Shown here piece by piece: positions 11,930-24,920 of a stretch of 64,000 bases of DNA. The notes under the pieces are model-generated. The model was not told the DNA's origin. It saw nothing but the letters and a program-made list of their open reading frames with translations, and searched no databases. This DNA comes from Dipteris shenzhenensis (Eukaryota > Polypodiophyta > Polypodiopsida > Gleicheniales). The stretch is from assembly GCA_047967505.1 (NCBI GenBank), contig CM106540.1; one strand, written 5' to 3'. Position 1 is the first letter of the stretch, and every line of letters begins with the position of its first letter. The position numbers and the translations under genes are program-made.

Positions 11930-11951
11930 TGGGGTGTTTTAAAACACCCCA
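11930..11951. repeat. Perfect 22-bp palindrome
   Basis: Core GGGGTGTTTTAAAACACCCC (11931-11950), extended by one T/A pair on each side. Confidence 0.9.
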
Positions 11952-12202
11952 CAGCTACTTCAAAAATGTATAAAACGTTTTAATACAACATTTTAATATG
12001 GCCACAAATCCCTACTCCTGGGACTCCACCAAGTGTAATAGGATATTTGGCATGACGGACTGATGGTGGTCCATATGCTTGACTTGTGCGAGCCATTGCA
12101 ACCTGGTCTTGCTGGTCTTTCTGCCTTGGGCTTATGGATGGCAGTGAACTAGAGACAACCCTTGCTCTTCTTGCGATCATAGTGATAGACCATGCTGAGG
12201 GG
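11952..12202. other. Unassigned sequence before LTR B
   Basis: About 250 bp. A minus-strand open frame (12180-11980) is not recognised. The last bases GCTGAGGGG form a polypurine tract, so this may be the 3' internal end of the element owning LTR B. Confidence 0.4.
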
Positions 12203-12765
12203 TGTTAGATATGCTCAATGCCCCACCCTCCTAGTAACCACCAGTGGTCCAAGGTGCTCAAGTTGTAAGGCCCCCATATGAGGAGAAGCCATGTGTCGGG
12301 ACACTTGCATATTAGATGAGATCTATCAATGAGACCGTTGATGGTAGAAAGGTGATTGTGTGGGAGCCCCTTATTCTTGCTAGGGCATGGTATAGGAAAT
12401 ATTCCTTGAATATTCCATGGACGACTAGTCGGTTCCACCGACTAGGTTGATTGGTTGGCTTCACTGACTAGGTCAACTCCACCAACTACGTTGATACAAC
12501 TATCGCCCTCATAGCTATAAATAGGCGACCTCCCCAATCCATTGTATCAGATCAGTTCAGATCAGATTAGATCTTCTAGCTAGTAGCTCTTCATCTAGTA
12601 TCTGTCTAGATCGCCATCTAAGCTCCACTGTGGGAGTGCACGGGTGGATGGAGACATCATTTGTACTACATCAAGTATTGAAGGAAAAGTGTGTTCCTCT
12701 CCAGTTTGCTGTGTACTCTCTATTCTTTATTCAGTTTCTATTTTGCTACGCCGTGTAATTTAACA
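12203..12765 (+). mobile_element. LTR B, diverged relative of the element A LTR
   Basis: Begins TGTTAGATATGCTCAATGCC after a polypurine tract and shares CCCCCATATGAGGAGAAG and the same order of parts with element A LTRs. A TATA box CTATAAATAG lies at 12515-12524. The end at TTTAACA (12765) is a guess from the CA rule; no primer site follows, so it is a solo or truncated LTR. Confidence 0.6.
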
Positions 12766-13620
12766 AGGGTTTCTAGCTTTTTCTTTTTGGAGTACTTCTT
12801 GTCGATGACCAGCAAGTTGAAGGCTGGTCGTATGTGACATCCTGATTGATTTGGTAGTGGTGGGGATTGCCTGTTGCATCTTGTAGGATGCCAATGTTGG
12901 TATTGCTGTTGTACGCCTGGAGGAATTTTGCCAGTAGCTTCATGTCTAGGTGACATGGGAGGTGGTGGTCTACCACTCTGCTCAAGCCAGCAACTCTGAG
13001 TGCATCCTCCACCGCTGGCTCTTTCAGTGCTGCATATGCTATTGCAATATGGTAGTGGAGTGTTGTCGTGCCCCTCGTACACAAAGTGTGAATGCACAAT
13101 GTACGCATCCAATTCTTGGAGCCATGCTTCTCCAAGTGGTGAGTGCACCTGGGAGTGCACGACCTTCTACTCGCCTACTAATGGTGCTGGGGTGCACTTT
13201 CTTGACCTCAAGGGGGCATACCTGCTGATGTTGTACCCTCCTGAGTGGCCTACCTCTTGGACACTTCTTCTTCCCCTTGCAAATCTTCTATGGGGATCTT
13301 GAAAGGCATGCAGATCGTGGCAGATGGAGTGCTTTGGGAATCTAAGGGGCCATTGGCATGTGGGATAGGGTGGGGGTGGAGTCCCAAATCTACTTCAAAC
13401 TTGAAAAACTCATGTTCGAGATCCATCGGAAAGAGTGATGGTAGTTGAGTGATGAGGGAGTCGGTGGATGAGGAAGAGCGGGAGGACATGAAACAGGGTG
13501 TTCTGGATGGCAATGGAAGAGGGCAGGAGGCTGTGAGAATCCTAGGCAAATTTTGCAAGAGTTTGGGGGAAACTGCTATGGTGACAATCCGATGGGATAA
13601 GCCTATTTATATAGATTTTC
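12766..13620. other. Unassigned segment with overlapping minus-strand frames
   Basis: Minus-strand frames 13160-12738, 13135-12773 and 13558-13250 overlap in different phases. None matches a family I can name with confidence. It could be a decayed gene fragment or internal retroelement sequence. Confidence 0.3.
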
Positions 13621-13624
13621 CATC

Positions 13625-13935
13625 CCCACGACTGGCGGGATCGTTCTATGGTGATGGTTGGCAAGGTAAGTCGATGGCGACGGTCGGTGCGGTGTGGCAA
13701 GGACCATGACCAATGTGATACGAGATGGCAAAGGTCGTTGTGATCTGATGATGGCGACGATCGAGTGGATTTTCCTTTGGTGGCGAGCGGTGTGATCTAG
13801 TGATGGCAACAGTTGGCATGATTTTCCTTTGGTGGCAATCAGTGGGATACTCGATGGTGATGGTCGGTGGGATTATGGGAGGGTAACGATCGGCAGGATA
13901 CTTCTATCATGGCAACGGCTAGTGGGATACTGACT
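13625..13935. repeat. Degenerate minisatellite
   Basis: About ten diverged units of the type GATGGCGACGGTCGGTGGGAT, some with TTTTCCTTTGGTGGC inserts. Confidence 0.7.
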
Positions 13936-14909
13936 GTGTAAAGAGGTAAAAGGAAGAGAGAGAGGGGGGGGGGTGTGAAGGTGAGTGGGAGAGTGAGTGA
14001 GTGGAGTGCACTTGTGTGGTGCGAGACTAATTTGTGAGGTCAGTGTTCAAGATGGCAAACAAATGCAAAAATGGACGTATTGGCTCTAATCACCTAGTGT
14101 TGACCATGGGTGCATGTGTGTGTGTGTTCAGCAAGCACCAAGGCAACTGAGAGAGTGTGGACCACAATGTCACTCTCTTTTGTGCTCTCTTCTCCCTGTA
14201 ACAATGCTTCTTCTACCAATACTATATAATTGACTTCTAAATCTAAGGCACTTAGTTCACTAAACCATTGCTTGGCATTGGTATACTACCCTTAGCTCAT
14301 GGTTGCCCCTAATTCAAACTCGGTGTCACCGCTTCCTGGTCCCAATGCTCGTCATTAAAAAGTTAACAAAATCACACCACTCACTATCGCTTGCCATTCA
14401 AAAGTTAACCAAGAGAGGAACGCCGTCTAGTTTCCAACCATGAGTGCCTTCTGTTCTTGCACCTGTGTTGGTAATTTTACATGTTGGCCTAACCTGAGGT
14501 AGCTTTCACTTTAGCACGGCAAATAAAACATAACACAAATAGCACTAGCAACATCAGTATTTAATATCATGGAATCTCCCACAATATTGAGTATTTAGCA
14601 TTGCAAGTCATAGGTTTGTTAGGCATCCCCAACTAAACCACACAAAGTATTTAAGACCTTAGCTACATTTGGTGCACTCCTATGGAATACTTTGCCATAC
14701 TCACACTTGACTAAAAATAAAATAATTTCCATAGCAAGAAATATAAAAAATACTATTTCGTAACATCCTTCTTGCTTGGATTGCAACTAACCTCAGTCGC
14801 ATGTTTGATTATAGGAGCTAATGAGGTACTGATGTATCCGCTGAGAATCATTTCTTGAATGGTTCTTAAGCTTAAGCAACTATTTGATATAAACATTTCC
14901 TTTTCAAAT
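13936..14909. other. Intergenic, nothing recognised
   Basis: Contains a short G run (about 13966-13974) and AT-rich sequence. No coding signal on either strand. Confidence 0.5.
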
Positions 14910-14915
14910 TGTGAT

Positions 14916-15975
14916 CTATTGATGATCAATACAGCATTCAGGTTCAAGTATTTCGTCTTCATCAACAATTAATGGAGCCTCTTCATAAATAGGATGTGTA
15001 GGTAGAGGTCCTTTGAATGGGTTCAAAAGGCTAATGTGAAAGGAATTATGGAATTTTAGATGATCTGGTAATTCAAGCCTATATACAAGATCATTCATTT
15101 TTTGAATTACTCTAAATGGTCCATAGAAATGTGGAGCCACTTGGATGTCTGGCCATTTCCCAACACTCCTCTTTAATCTTCCTTTCTCAATTCACAAAAG
15201 TAAATAATCATCTTTATTGTAAACCTATGTTTCCTCTTCTTATTGACTTGTCTAGTGTATTTCTCTTGAACAATAGTAATGGCTTCTTTAACTTCTTTGA
15301 GAATATTATAATTAGTATGAATAAATGCATCAACTGCTTCAACTCTAAGGGTCACTTGAGTGATAGGTATAGGTAAACTTTCCCATAGATTACCTGAAAG
15401 GGTGCTCTTCTCCTTGCCAAATAAGTTGTATTATTGCACGCAAACTATAAGAGGTGAATATACTTATCCCAAGTCTTAGGTTGAATTCCCACGTAAGCTT
15501 TCAATATAGCTAGAATATTACTATTTGTGACTTCAGTTTTTCCATTGGATTTCAAAAGAAATATGAAGAGAAATCTAACTTAGCACCTAGATTATGAAAT
15601 AATGCAATCCAAAAATTATTGCAAAACTTTGAATCACTGTTAGACACCATGATTTTTGGCAAGCCATGATGGACAAAGATGTGCTTAATAAATATATGTG
15701 CAGCTTATTGGGCAGTTAGAGTCTTCTTGCATGGGATAAAGTAGGCTTGCTTACTAAAGCGGTCCAATATAGTCCCAATCATATCATTTTATTCATAGTA
15801 GTAGGCAGTCCTATTATGAAGTCCATGGATATTTGTTCCTAGAATTGCATAAGAATAGGCAATGGCATTAGCAATCCAGGAGTCTTTCCTTTATAACTTT
15901 TAATCTTTTGATAAGTTATGCATTTTGCACCAAACTTTGCCACATCTTTTTTTAATAGTAGGTCAATAAAATTCT
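14916..15975 (-). pseudogene. Ty3/gypsy integrase relic
   Basis: Minus strand, several frames. The order is that of a gypsy integrase: CITYQKIKSYKGKTPGLL from the zinc region, QISMDFIIGLPTT with the first catalytic Asp, FIHIFVHHGLPKIMVSNSDSK with the second, FSSYFFKSNGKTEV at the place of the catalytic Glu, then after a linker the C-terminal MAPHFYGPFRVIQKMNDLVY and FHNSFHISLLNPFKG. Multiple stops (for example after PIPMQF) and frameshifts; non-functional. The protease at 15980 lies just 5', so RT and RNase H are missing. Confidence 0.82.
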
Positions 15976-15979
15976 CTTG

Positions 15980-16260
15980 CTACCACTTGTAAGGTGGCAT
16001 GTCCATTATCACAAACCAAACCCAGTAAGTAAGCCCAAAGGTCTTGATCTTTATGTCCTTTAGGACTCCCACCACTGGCTGAGCTATCGCACTAGCAACT
16101 AGTTTCACAATCAAGTTGGTACTTTCCATTTTAGTCTTTTCCCATATAGTCTGGTGCTGCTTAGTGACAATGCTAACACTTGCACTTCCATCCAATATTG
16201 TTGTGGTGTTCTTATTTTGGCAAGTAATCGGGAGTACAACATTTGTGTCATCACTCTAGA
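15980..16260 (-). pseudogene. Ty3/gypsy aspartic protease relic
   Basis: The minus strand encodes LDGSASVSIVTKQ, corresponding to the (D)TGAS active-site region of gypsy retropepsins, here DGSAS, then ASAIAQPVVGVLKDIKIK and FVIMDMPPYKW. The order matches gypsy protease domains (pre-flap VGVLKDI, FVVMDM). It ends where integrase similarity begins. Confidence 0.68.
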
Positions 16261-17404
16261 AGTATTGACCTAGCTTATTGACTGATATCTTCAACAAATT
16301 CGGCTCTTCTATGGGGGGGCTTTGACTACCTAGGTGCCCACTTCCTCTAGGGTGACATTTGTCCATTCATCTAGTGAGAGAGGTCCCTCCAAGGGATGGG
16401 GTTCCCTCTTAATAAGGCGACTATGGTCATCTCTACCTCTGTGTACAAGTATGTGGCAAGCCTTGCCACATCCCTATGCCGTCGGATCAGTTCTCGACCT
16501 TTAGATTGTGGTTCTTCAAACCCATAAAAAGATACAAGGTCCTCTGTACGATTTGGTTCCATACAAGATCCTCTTCAAACATCTTATGGCATAAAAGTGA
16601 TCTTCCCGTTGATGTGTTTTACTATCTCATCCACCTTTTCTAGGTGGGCAAAGGTTTGGGAGCTCTCTTGAAAGCTTAATGATTGGGATGGATGGTGTCC
16701 ATGCCCTTGTGAGCTGCTCCTCAAATCTTTCTTGACACTCTCAAACTAAATGTTATGCCTCTACAAGGCATTGCTTCTCAACTGTAGGATCAAGGTATTC
16801 ATTATGGTTGCATGGGTTTACAACTCATCTATGTGACTATGCCTCTCTTACCCTATCCTTTCCTTAGACCATAGTGCAGTAGGATCTAGAGTCAATGGGG
16901 CGCATCTTGATGTTGTGGGAGTGGAGACCATCACCGTCTCTTCATCCAAGTCACTTTGAATGATGACTCGATCTGATCCTTTCCCTACCTAAATAGCACT
17001 TGCATGGCCCTTATCCTTGAACTGAGAGGTGGTTGCTTTTCCCTCAGCCTCCTTGTGGAGGTCTTTACTCATGGCTTTGCTTGGGCCCTCATAATCACAT
17101 TCAATGACATAGAAGACAATTGGCCCCTCTCAATACTCAGCAAATAAATGCTAGCTTTAGCGTTGGGAGCTATTTTGGATGCTCTCCTGACAGGACAATC
17201 CTTGCATAGATGGTCCACCCCACAACCAAAACATAACGGGGTGTTGGAGGGGAGCAAATGTAGTGATGAGAGTTGGAGGAGGGAGCGAGGAGCAAAGTAG
17301 AGCAGAGGCAAAAAAGAGGTAGAGGGGTGTGGAGAAAAGTAGCAGAGCGTGTGGAGCAAAATAGCAGAGCATGGGCCGATTCGAGCAAAATAGTAAAATG
17401 CCAA
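16261..17404 (-). pseudogene. Ty3/gypsy gag-pol junction relic with zinc knuckle
   Basis: A minus-strand frame at about 17404-17069 contains CFGCGVDHLCKDCPVRR, a gag zinc knuckle with one residue lost from the C-x2-C-x4-H-x4-C spacing, and then NVIMRAQAKP, like the AVTRAQ stretch before gypsy proteases. The 16562-16371 frame (MEPNRTEDLVSFYGFEEP) is unassigned. Together with 14916-16260 this makes a decayed gypsy element on the minus strand: gag, protease, integrase, with RT removed. Confidence 0.6.
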
Positions 17405-17439
17405 ATGCCATGAATCTTATATATATTATAAAGTTCAAG

Positions 17440-18560
17440 CCACCATGGTGGCTGGAGCCTGAGGTTCTATCCATATTAATTGTAGGCCAACACAGTGGAA
17501 TCCCCCATTTGAGATGGTAATCATGAAGAAGATGCCATGTGGTGCCCCTCTAGTGGCTGATAATTAACTACCAGCTTGGTGGAATCTTAGCCATGACAGA
17601 TGTGGCTGATGAGAACCACCACCACCAGGCAGTATTTCCTACAAAGGTAAATAATAAAGCTCGAATCACTCATTACCATGTACTCTAGTTCTTTACTAAA
17701 CATGCGAGCCCTGTGACTAGTAATTTTGACTGCACTCGTAGTAATCATGCATGCTAAAGCATGGTGGTGGTTGAGTGGCATGGTGGAATCATTAGCCATG
17801 ACAAACATGGCTGATGACAGCCACCACCATCAGGCAATAATTCCCACAAAAGTAAATCATGAAGCCTAATCACCTCTAATCCCTCATTACCATGCACTCT
17901 AGTACTCTCTTGAGTTTGCAAGCCCGGTGACTAGTAATTTACTGCACTTGTAGTAATCATGCATGCAAGCCTGGTGGTGGTAATTGGAAGCTGAGTAATT
18001 GCAAGCCACTGCGGTGGCTAGTAACTAACTGCCAGCCATCTTAGCCACCACCATAGACGTGGCTAGGAATCTTAGATGCCACCACCTCTAATCATTAATT
18101 ACAATGCAAGTCAGTATTGCCGCCTTGAATTATTCAAAATTCGGGCCAACCACCATGGTGGCTCTCACCTTGACAATAGTTGGGCTACAATCATTGTAGT
18201 GGCTCTCACCTTGACAGTGTAGTCGGGCTACTTAACCATTTTGTCTTCTATCCCTCTCAAACGTTTCGTTCTCCCTTGCAATCTCAAGCCTCCACTATTT
18301 CATTTCCTTCACTGCTTCATCTTCTATCCCTCTCGACCATTTCTTTGTCCCTTGCAATTGGACAGTAAACTCAAGCCTCCACTATTCCATTTCCTTCACT
18401 CTCCCTTCACTGTTTCATCTTCTATCCCTCTGGACCATTTCTATCTCCCTTGCACTCTTCGTGCAACTTCTATCCCCTCTCGTAATGGACCTTGCACAGT
18501 CTGGGAGCTCCTCACACAATCTTTCCTCACCCTTTGTAGCACAATGCGAGAGCCCCTCCT
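17440..18560. repeat. Repeat S, copy 1
   Basis: Contains repeated CCACCATGGTGGCT and GTGGCTAGTAACTAACTGCC phrases. Much of it recurs inverted at 37110-37671 and 40399-40490: GCAATTACTCAGCTTCC, GGGCCAACCACCATGGTGG and TTCTATCCCTCTCGACCATT are shared. It may be the LTR of the gypsy relic next to it, but I see no primer site. No gene in it. Confidence 0.6.
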
Positions 18561-18649
18561 CCCCTAATCTTGAAATTGTGACATATGTTCGTTTCCATAG
18601 TTGATTCCCCCCATATCTTCATGTCACCACCTTACATGACATGCTCACC

Positions 18650-19504
18650 TCTGGCCTCTTTATGGCTGTGCCGTATGGGTTCCTCTAGACATCGATAAAG
18701 GCCTTAGTATTTTAAAGCAAAGTACTCTTGACTTGTTGGGGGGGCCATAATTTGAGTCCTGGCAATGTGCATGGTGTTCAATCTCTCCATCATCTCCTCC
18801 TTTGGCTTTCCACAAAAAGTGCATTCCAACTTTGGTTTGTGCTTGTTGCAACATTCATTATTGGTATGCCCAATCTTCCCATAATGGTAACACCTTGGTG
18901 GTGGTGGTGAGTTATTTTTTCCTCCTTTGACATAGAAAACTTGATCTCATGATGTGGTGGGGAGAACTTTCTCCTTTACTTTTGCTTCATGCTCAACTAG
19001 TGCTACTTTAATTTCATTGAGACTTTATCAACATTTGTTGATATAGATACAAGAGTATCATATGGCTTCTTGTCAATGCTATTGAGAAGGACATTTACAG
19101 CTTCATCTTCTTCAATCTTCTTCTTCATCCTTGCTAATTGTGGCTTCAATGCCTTGAATTTGTTAATGTGAGCTATCATTGTATCTAATTCTTTTCATCC
19201 AACTGGAAGAAATGCATTAAGAGATTCACTCTTGAGCTTTTAGTCTCACTTCCAAAATTCTTGTTGAGTTCCTCCCATGCCAGTTTTGCATCTTTGATCG
19301 CTGCAATGTGATGTATGACCTCCTCTCCTAGACCTTGGGCTAGTATGCTTGTGATTATTCGTTGTGCTTGGTGTGCTCCCACTTTCCCACTCGGCTCAAT
19401 CAGCTCCCATAATTTCTCTCATTAAAGCTGCAGATGGTTTTCATTTGCCATGTATAAGACCCATCGCCATTGAATTTTACAAGGGTGACTTCTAAGTGCT
19501 CCAT
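18650..19504 (-). pseudogene. Copia gag relic
   Basis: The minus-strand ATG at about 19504 gives MEHLEVTLVKFNGDGSYTWQ, a copia gag start. After a stop the frame resumes as MGAHQAQRIITSILAQGLGE, WEELNKNFGSETKSSRVNLL. A knuckle RCYHYGKIGHTNNEC near 18840-18890 has the second Cys changed to Tyr. Several stops and frameshifts follow. Confidence 0.8.
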
Positions 19505-20143
19505 GAGAATAGGACCCATCCCGGACTTCTAAGTGCTCCGTGAGGGTTCTTGCCAAGTACTACTCAGTATTGTCTAACCCATTTACAAATTCAAATATGA
19601 TAGATGTGTAGATCTTAAAAAACTAAGCACTTTTGTCTTTTGGACCAAGTACAAATACTTCCTAGATAAAAGTTTATAATATGCCAAAGTTTTCATGTAT
19701 GTGACATTCACATGCTACTTATTAACTGTGCTTAGCAAGGGGTAAGTGTGTTTAGATGGCACTACTGACATGGCTAAAACGTGGAAAAATTAGAACCAAA
19801 CCTAAGGTCAATCTTATCTATAGGTAAGTTATCTACCACAGGAAAATGCCACGTGGATTAGGTCTACTACCTTAGAGAGAGAAAATATATGTAGAGATTG
19901 TGCGGATAGCTTCGAAGTTTGGATAGGGTAGTGATGGCATTGAGATGCATAATAATGCTACTAAGAGCCCATTTGATCGTTGTCTGCTTTTGCGGTTTTG
20001 TTTGTTTAGTCTATATTTTTGAGTTGTTGGAGTGTGCTGGCATCTAGCTCATTGGCTGTACATTTGTGTAATGTATACATATGCACATCTATTACAACAT
20101 ATGTACATGAATGATGACCATCCCAATGACCTGTACTTTAACA
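19505..20143 (-). mobile_element. Probable LTR between RNase H and gag relics
   Basis: On the minus strand AAGAGGGCC (polypurine tract) at 20145-20153 is followed by TGTTAAAGTACAGG starting at 20143, an LTR-like start. The sequence then runs about 600 bp to the gag start with no coding frame. No clear primer site was found, so the 3' end is undefined. Confidence 0.45.
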
Positions 20144-20640
20144 GGCCCTCTTGGATTCTCTTTTTCACATAAAGATACATAGTTGTTGAAATTTTCAGAC
20201 CTCTCACAAGACATTTCTATATCACATAGAGATAGTCGGGTTTTGAACTTTTCAAACATGTCATGAGGCAAGTCTTTTGAGAGCAGTTTTGCTACCTAGT
20301 CCTCAAAGAACAATGAACCACCTGGAAAAGTTCATGCTTCCACCTCATGTCATATGAAATGGAATCGGATGTCAATGTGTTTTGACCTCTCATCATCTTT
20401 TGGATCCTTTGCCAAGGCAATGGCACTTTTGTTATCACAAAATATCATGATAGCACCACCTTACACTACACCGAGATCCTCCAAGGTCCTTTGAAGACAA
20501 ATTGCTTCACATGCACACCATGCAAGAGAAATGTACTTGGTTGTACTATAGAAAATGCCATGGTTTCTTGCTTCTTATTAGAATTAAACACATAATAAGC
20601 ATTCAACATGAACGAGTATCCTAAAATAAACTTGCATTAG
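20144..20640 (-). pseudogene. Copia RNase H relic
   Basis: The minus strand reads in shifting frames FMLNAYYVFNSNKKQETMAF, then [20 protein letters not shown] and HELFQVVHCSLRTR. These correspond to copia RNase H ([25 protein letters not shown]) with many substitutions and stops. It lies 5' of the gag relic on the same strand, the order of a tandem pair joined through an LTR. Confidence 0.65.
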
Positions 20641-20748
20641 GGGCTAGCCAAATATGCCACTGCCACCCTCCAAAGTGCATGCCAGCTCTGTGGGGTGCCA
20701 ACATATATATACCACTACCACGATGATAATACCCCCCCATCCCCCCCC

Positions 20749-21765
<1,017 letters not shown>

Positions 21766-21823
<58 letters not shown>
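21766..21823. repeat. (CT)n microsatellite
   Basis: About 58 bp of CT; a shorter interrupted tract lies at 21958-22000. Confidence 0.95.
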
Positions 21824-21825
<2 letters not shown>

Positions 21826-22000
21826 GGTGACTAACCTCTCTAGATCTCTCAACAAAGGGCAAATTAGTTAAGTCATTGGATATGAAACTATGTGTGAATG
21901 CAATTCCCCATGAGATGGATCATGCTTGGTCCTTGGATTTCCCAAACTTGATGTAGAATCTCTCTCTCTCTCTCACACTGTCTCTCTCTCTCTATCTCTT

Positions 22001-23580
22001 TTTGTGCATTTGTGTCTCTGTCTTGTGCATTGATGATACACCTTACATAACTTCGCTTATACAAGATGCAAGATTCTATCAAACATGTCTCTATAAGGGC
22101 TACAATAGTCCTGATGTAGTAACAATAAGAATTGTCATGTTAGTAGAATTGTGGAAACCTTGTCAATCTGAACACCTGCTTGTCAGACCCAAATATTTCC
22201 CTCTACATAAACAATGATTATAAGTACCAGCAAAACATCCTTTAATCCTAAATGCATGAAATGACATCAAAATGAAAAATGAGTCACTCATAGTTCAACC
22301 TGCCTATCTGCCAAAGTCATCATGTTTAGTTGGTAGCTCCCAATCACAAGAATGGAATATCACACTCATACATCAATATCCAGAGAAATGCCAAGAATTA
22401 CAAGAACTGGCATATCACATGCAACATCAACATTGATTTTTAACATTACAGTAGTTGGAGCATCCTAACTAGTAAGATGGTAGGGAAGAAAGGGATGGGG
22501 AGGAGCAGCCTATGGGAAATGGCTATACAATAAGCAAGAAAATACACTTAGTAAAATTAGCCATTGTATCAAAGAAAAGATAGGGAGTACAAGTCACATT
22601 GGAGTACAAGTCACATTAGAGACAATAAAGGGAGTACAAGTCACATTGAAGCTACCTAGATTATTAAAAGATAGCTCTAACGATATTAATTATCTGCAAG
22701 TGTTTCCATTATTTGAGAAAAAGAAGTCTACAACAAAGACAGATCAAGGGACAATTGTTCCTAGAGCGTCAATGGAAAATTTTTGTATGGACAAGAAACA
22801 TCACATTTGCAAGTACCTTGTACCAAAACTACAGCAACCATTCCATTGCAACAATGCTCACATCAGATCATTCTCGTAGCCAAGTTCACAACTCCATATC
22901 CAACTAATCCTATCATCTATTTTCCAATAGAAAATGCCATGGATTTGTCTATTGTAGTTCATCCAATTGTTGCACAACCAAAATAAAAAAAGTTAGTCCA
23001 AAAATATGCATACCTCTCTTGGGAGCAATCAAGGTAGGATATTTCTTTGAGAACTCTTTCAAAAAATGGTCTGAATCAAATTAACTATTGTGCTTGGGGT
23101 AAGTGGTCATAAAAATTTTCTTTAGAATGCCTCCAATACTCAAACCTTTGTCATAGGCAGGATGCTGACTTGAAGAATCAATTTCTAGCATGTGTCTACT
23201 ACAAGCTATGACCACTTTAACCACCATTTTTTAACACAAGGTTGAAGTTAATGCTATTTAAATCCCATTTTATGGCAAAAGGGTAGTGGAGAATTTCAAA
23301 TATATGAGGAAGATAATGGGTACAAGTGATGAAAAGAGAAATGCTATTGCATTGATCCATCCAAAGAAATTCTTTTAATGCTACACACATACTTTGAATA
23401 GGTGGACTTGATAATGATGGATTCTTCATCCTCAATGATGATATGTATTCATTCCACCTTGTCACCACCAAATAATATGGGAATTTGGGTTGCAAAAGCC
23501 CCCCCCCCCCCAAAAAAAAAAAAAAAAACCAAAAACAAGAATTTAGTAATGACATTCTGGAACACCTGTTGCTCTGCCAA
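22001..23580. other. Intergenic, with a short tandem repeat and a C/A tract
   Basis: GGAGTACAAGTCACATT occurs three times at about 22586-22650. A C10A18 tract lies at 23499-23528. Short plus-strand frames at 22646-22986 overlap in three phases and match nothing I know. Confidence 0.5.
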
Positions 23581-23582
23581 TG

Positions 23583-23888
23583 CTAGTCTCTCAAAGGAGC
23601 TATAGAAATTAGCCGATGCTTGAGAAGAAGAGAACAATTAGTGCCCTCCTTTAGAAGGCCAAAATCACTCACACCGATCCTAATATTGTACCTCTCATAG
23701 GAAACAACCCTCCCACAACCAAAGATGCCATCCTTGGTCGATGATCCATCCCTTGCCAAGATGGCCCACAACCCTGATCTATGCCACTCAAGCATATCTA
23801 GGGCCTTGTCCAACCTTGGGTCTCCCTCTACCCATGGCTGAAAGTAAGCTCCTCGGTCCCACTCTATAGTGCATGGGGCTAGAGGCAT
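23583..23888 (-). other. Unrecognised open frame
   Basis: An ORF of about 100 codons on the minus strand with mixed, protein-like composition (PWVEGDPRLDKALDMLEW, DGSSTKDGIFGCGRVVSYER). No family recognised. It may be a captured exon or a decayed transposon reading frame; it lies just 3' of the CACTA transposase on the same strand. Confidence 0.25.
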
Positions 23889-23996
23889 CTAGGGCTTGGT
23901 GAAAAATGGGATTTGTGGCAACTTTGACCATCCAAAGCATATCCGATGCGCACGATACTTTGCACATGCATCAACATAGATTGTATTAATGCACAT

Positions 23997-24396
23997 CTAA
24001 AGTATCGTGTCCATCAAGAATATGCACATACGAATACTGCAACTCAGATCATATTTTTTGACGATGTGCACAACACTTGGTGAAAAAACTAGGTTTGTGG
24101 TGACTTCGATCATCTCTTCAATAAAGCTTAAGTGTGGTGATTGATCTTGATGATTGTTGTCTTCTTCATCAATATCGTGATCTCCATCCTCCTCCCATGC
24201 AATGTCATTATGCGCATCTTCCTCTTGGCTCATATGGTGATCTACATCTTCTTCGCTAGATTCATCAATTGGATCCGGCATTGGTAGTGGCATCTCCATA
24301 TCCACATCTCGATCTTCAAAAATTTGCTTACTTCGTGGTGCAACTTGGATCACATACCACCATCTTGGATCAGAACGATCCGGATGAAAAACCACC
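23997..24396 (-). CDS. CACTA transposase, acidic C-terminal block
   Basis: Begins VVFHPDRSDPRWWYVIQVAP, which continues the DUF4216 end, and turns into an acidic Asp/Glu/His-rich tail (EEDVDHHMSQEEDAHND, EEDGDHDIDEEDNN). Such tails are common at CACTA protein ends. The frame is open to 23997. Confidence 0.65.
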
Positions 24397-24559
24397 TATA
24401 TTTAAGATGGGTGCCAAATGTCGTCAATTATATATATATCAATGGACTTTAAAAACGAAAGCTTCGACTAATTAAATCATTAGTATGCACCTGCTCACAG
24501 TGCTCGGGAAGAACAAAAGTATCACTTTCATCGGTCCAATGTTTGGTGGAGTCTATTGC

Positions 24560-24890
24560 AAAGAGACCGCTACTATCTTTTCTCACTGTCGCATGGGGAA
24601 CCGTTGTAAGTAGTTCTAAACCATTTTACATCAAGAATGAAAATACTAAATCGTCTGAAATCAATTTCATAGATGTCGCGTATGGTTCCACAATAATCCA
24701 ACTGTGAGGAGAGAAGATTGGTATTCGAAGCACTTGCTCGGCTATCTTGTGTGAAGTTAGCCATGACTCCACAATCATACGTGACTCTCTTTGAATCGAT
24801 GCGTTCCACATGAAAATGTCGTCTATATGACCATAATGCACTGTACTTTTTGTACTGTAAAAGAGCATCATTAAAACAATGAAGATGCAC
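24560..24890 (-). CDS. CACTA transposase, DUF4216-like block
   Basis: The minus-strand frame has ERIDSKRVTYDCGVMANFTQ, QLDYCGTIRDIYEIDFRRFS and IFILDVKWFRTTYNG, matching the pattern of DUF4216 (YYG.I..I.EL.Y......LF.C.W). Continuing codons read GLFAIDSTKHWTDESDTFVL before the next gap. Confidence 0.72.
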
Positions 24891-24920
24891 CTATTTTATA
24901 GCATATATTGCCACAAATAA

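Noticed and set aside
12738-13558. Possible gene fragment resembling a VAN3-binding/auxin canalisation protein
   Set aside because: Only a short stretch (VEDALRVAGLS) looks alike; the flanking motifs do not fit and frames shift.
22646-22986. Three overlapping plus-strand frames of 60-77 codons
   Set aside because: All phases are open over the same DNA and no motif is recognisable.
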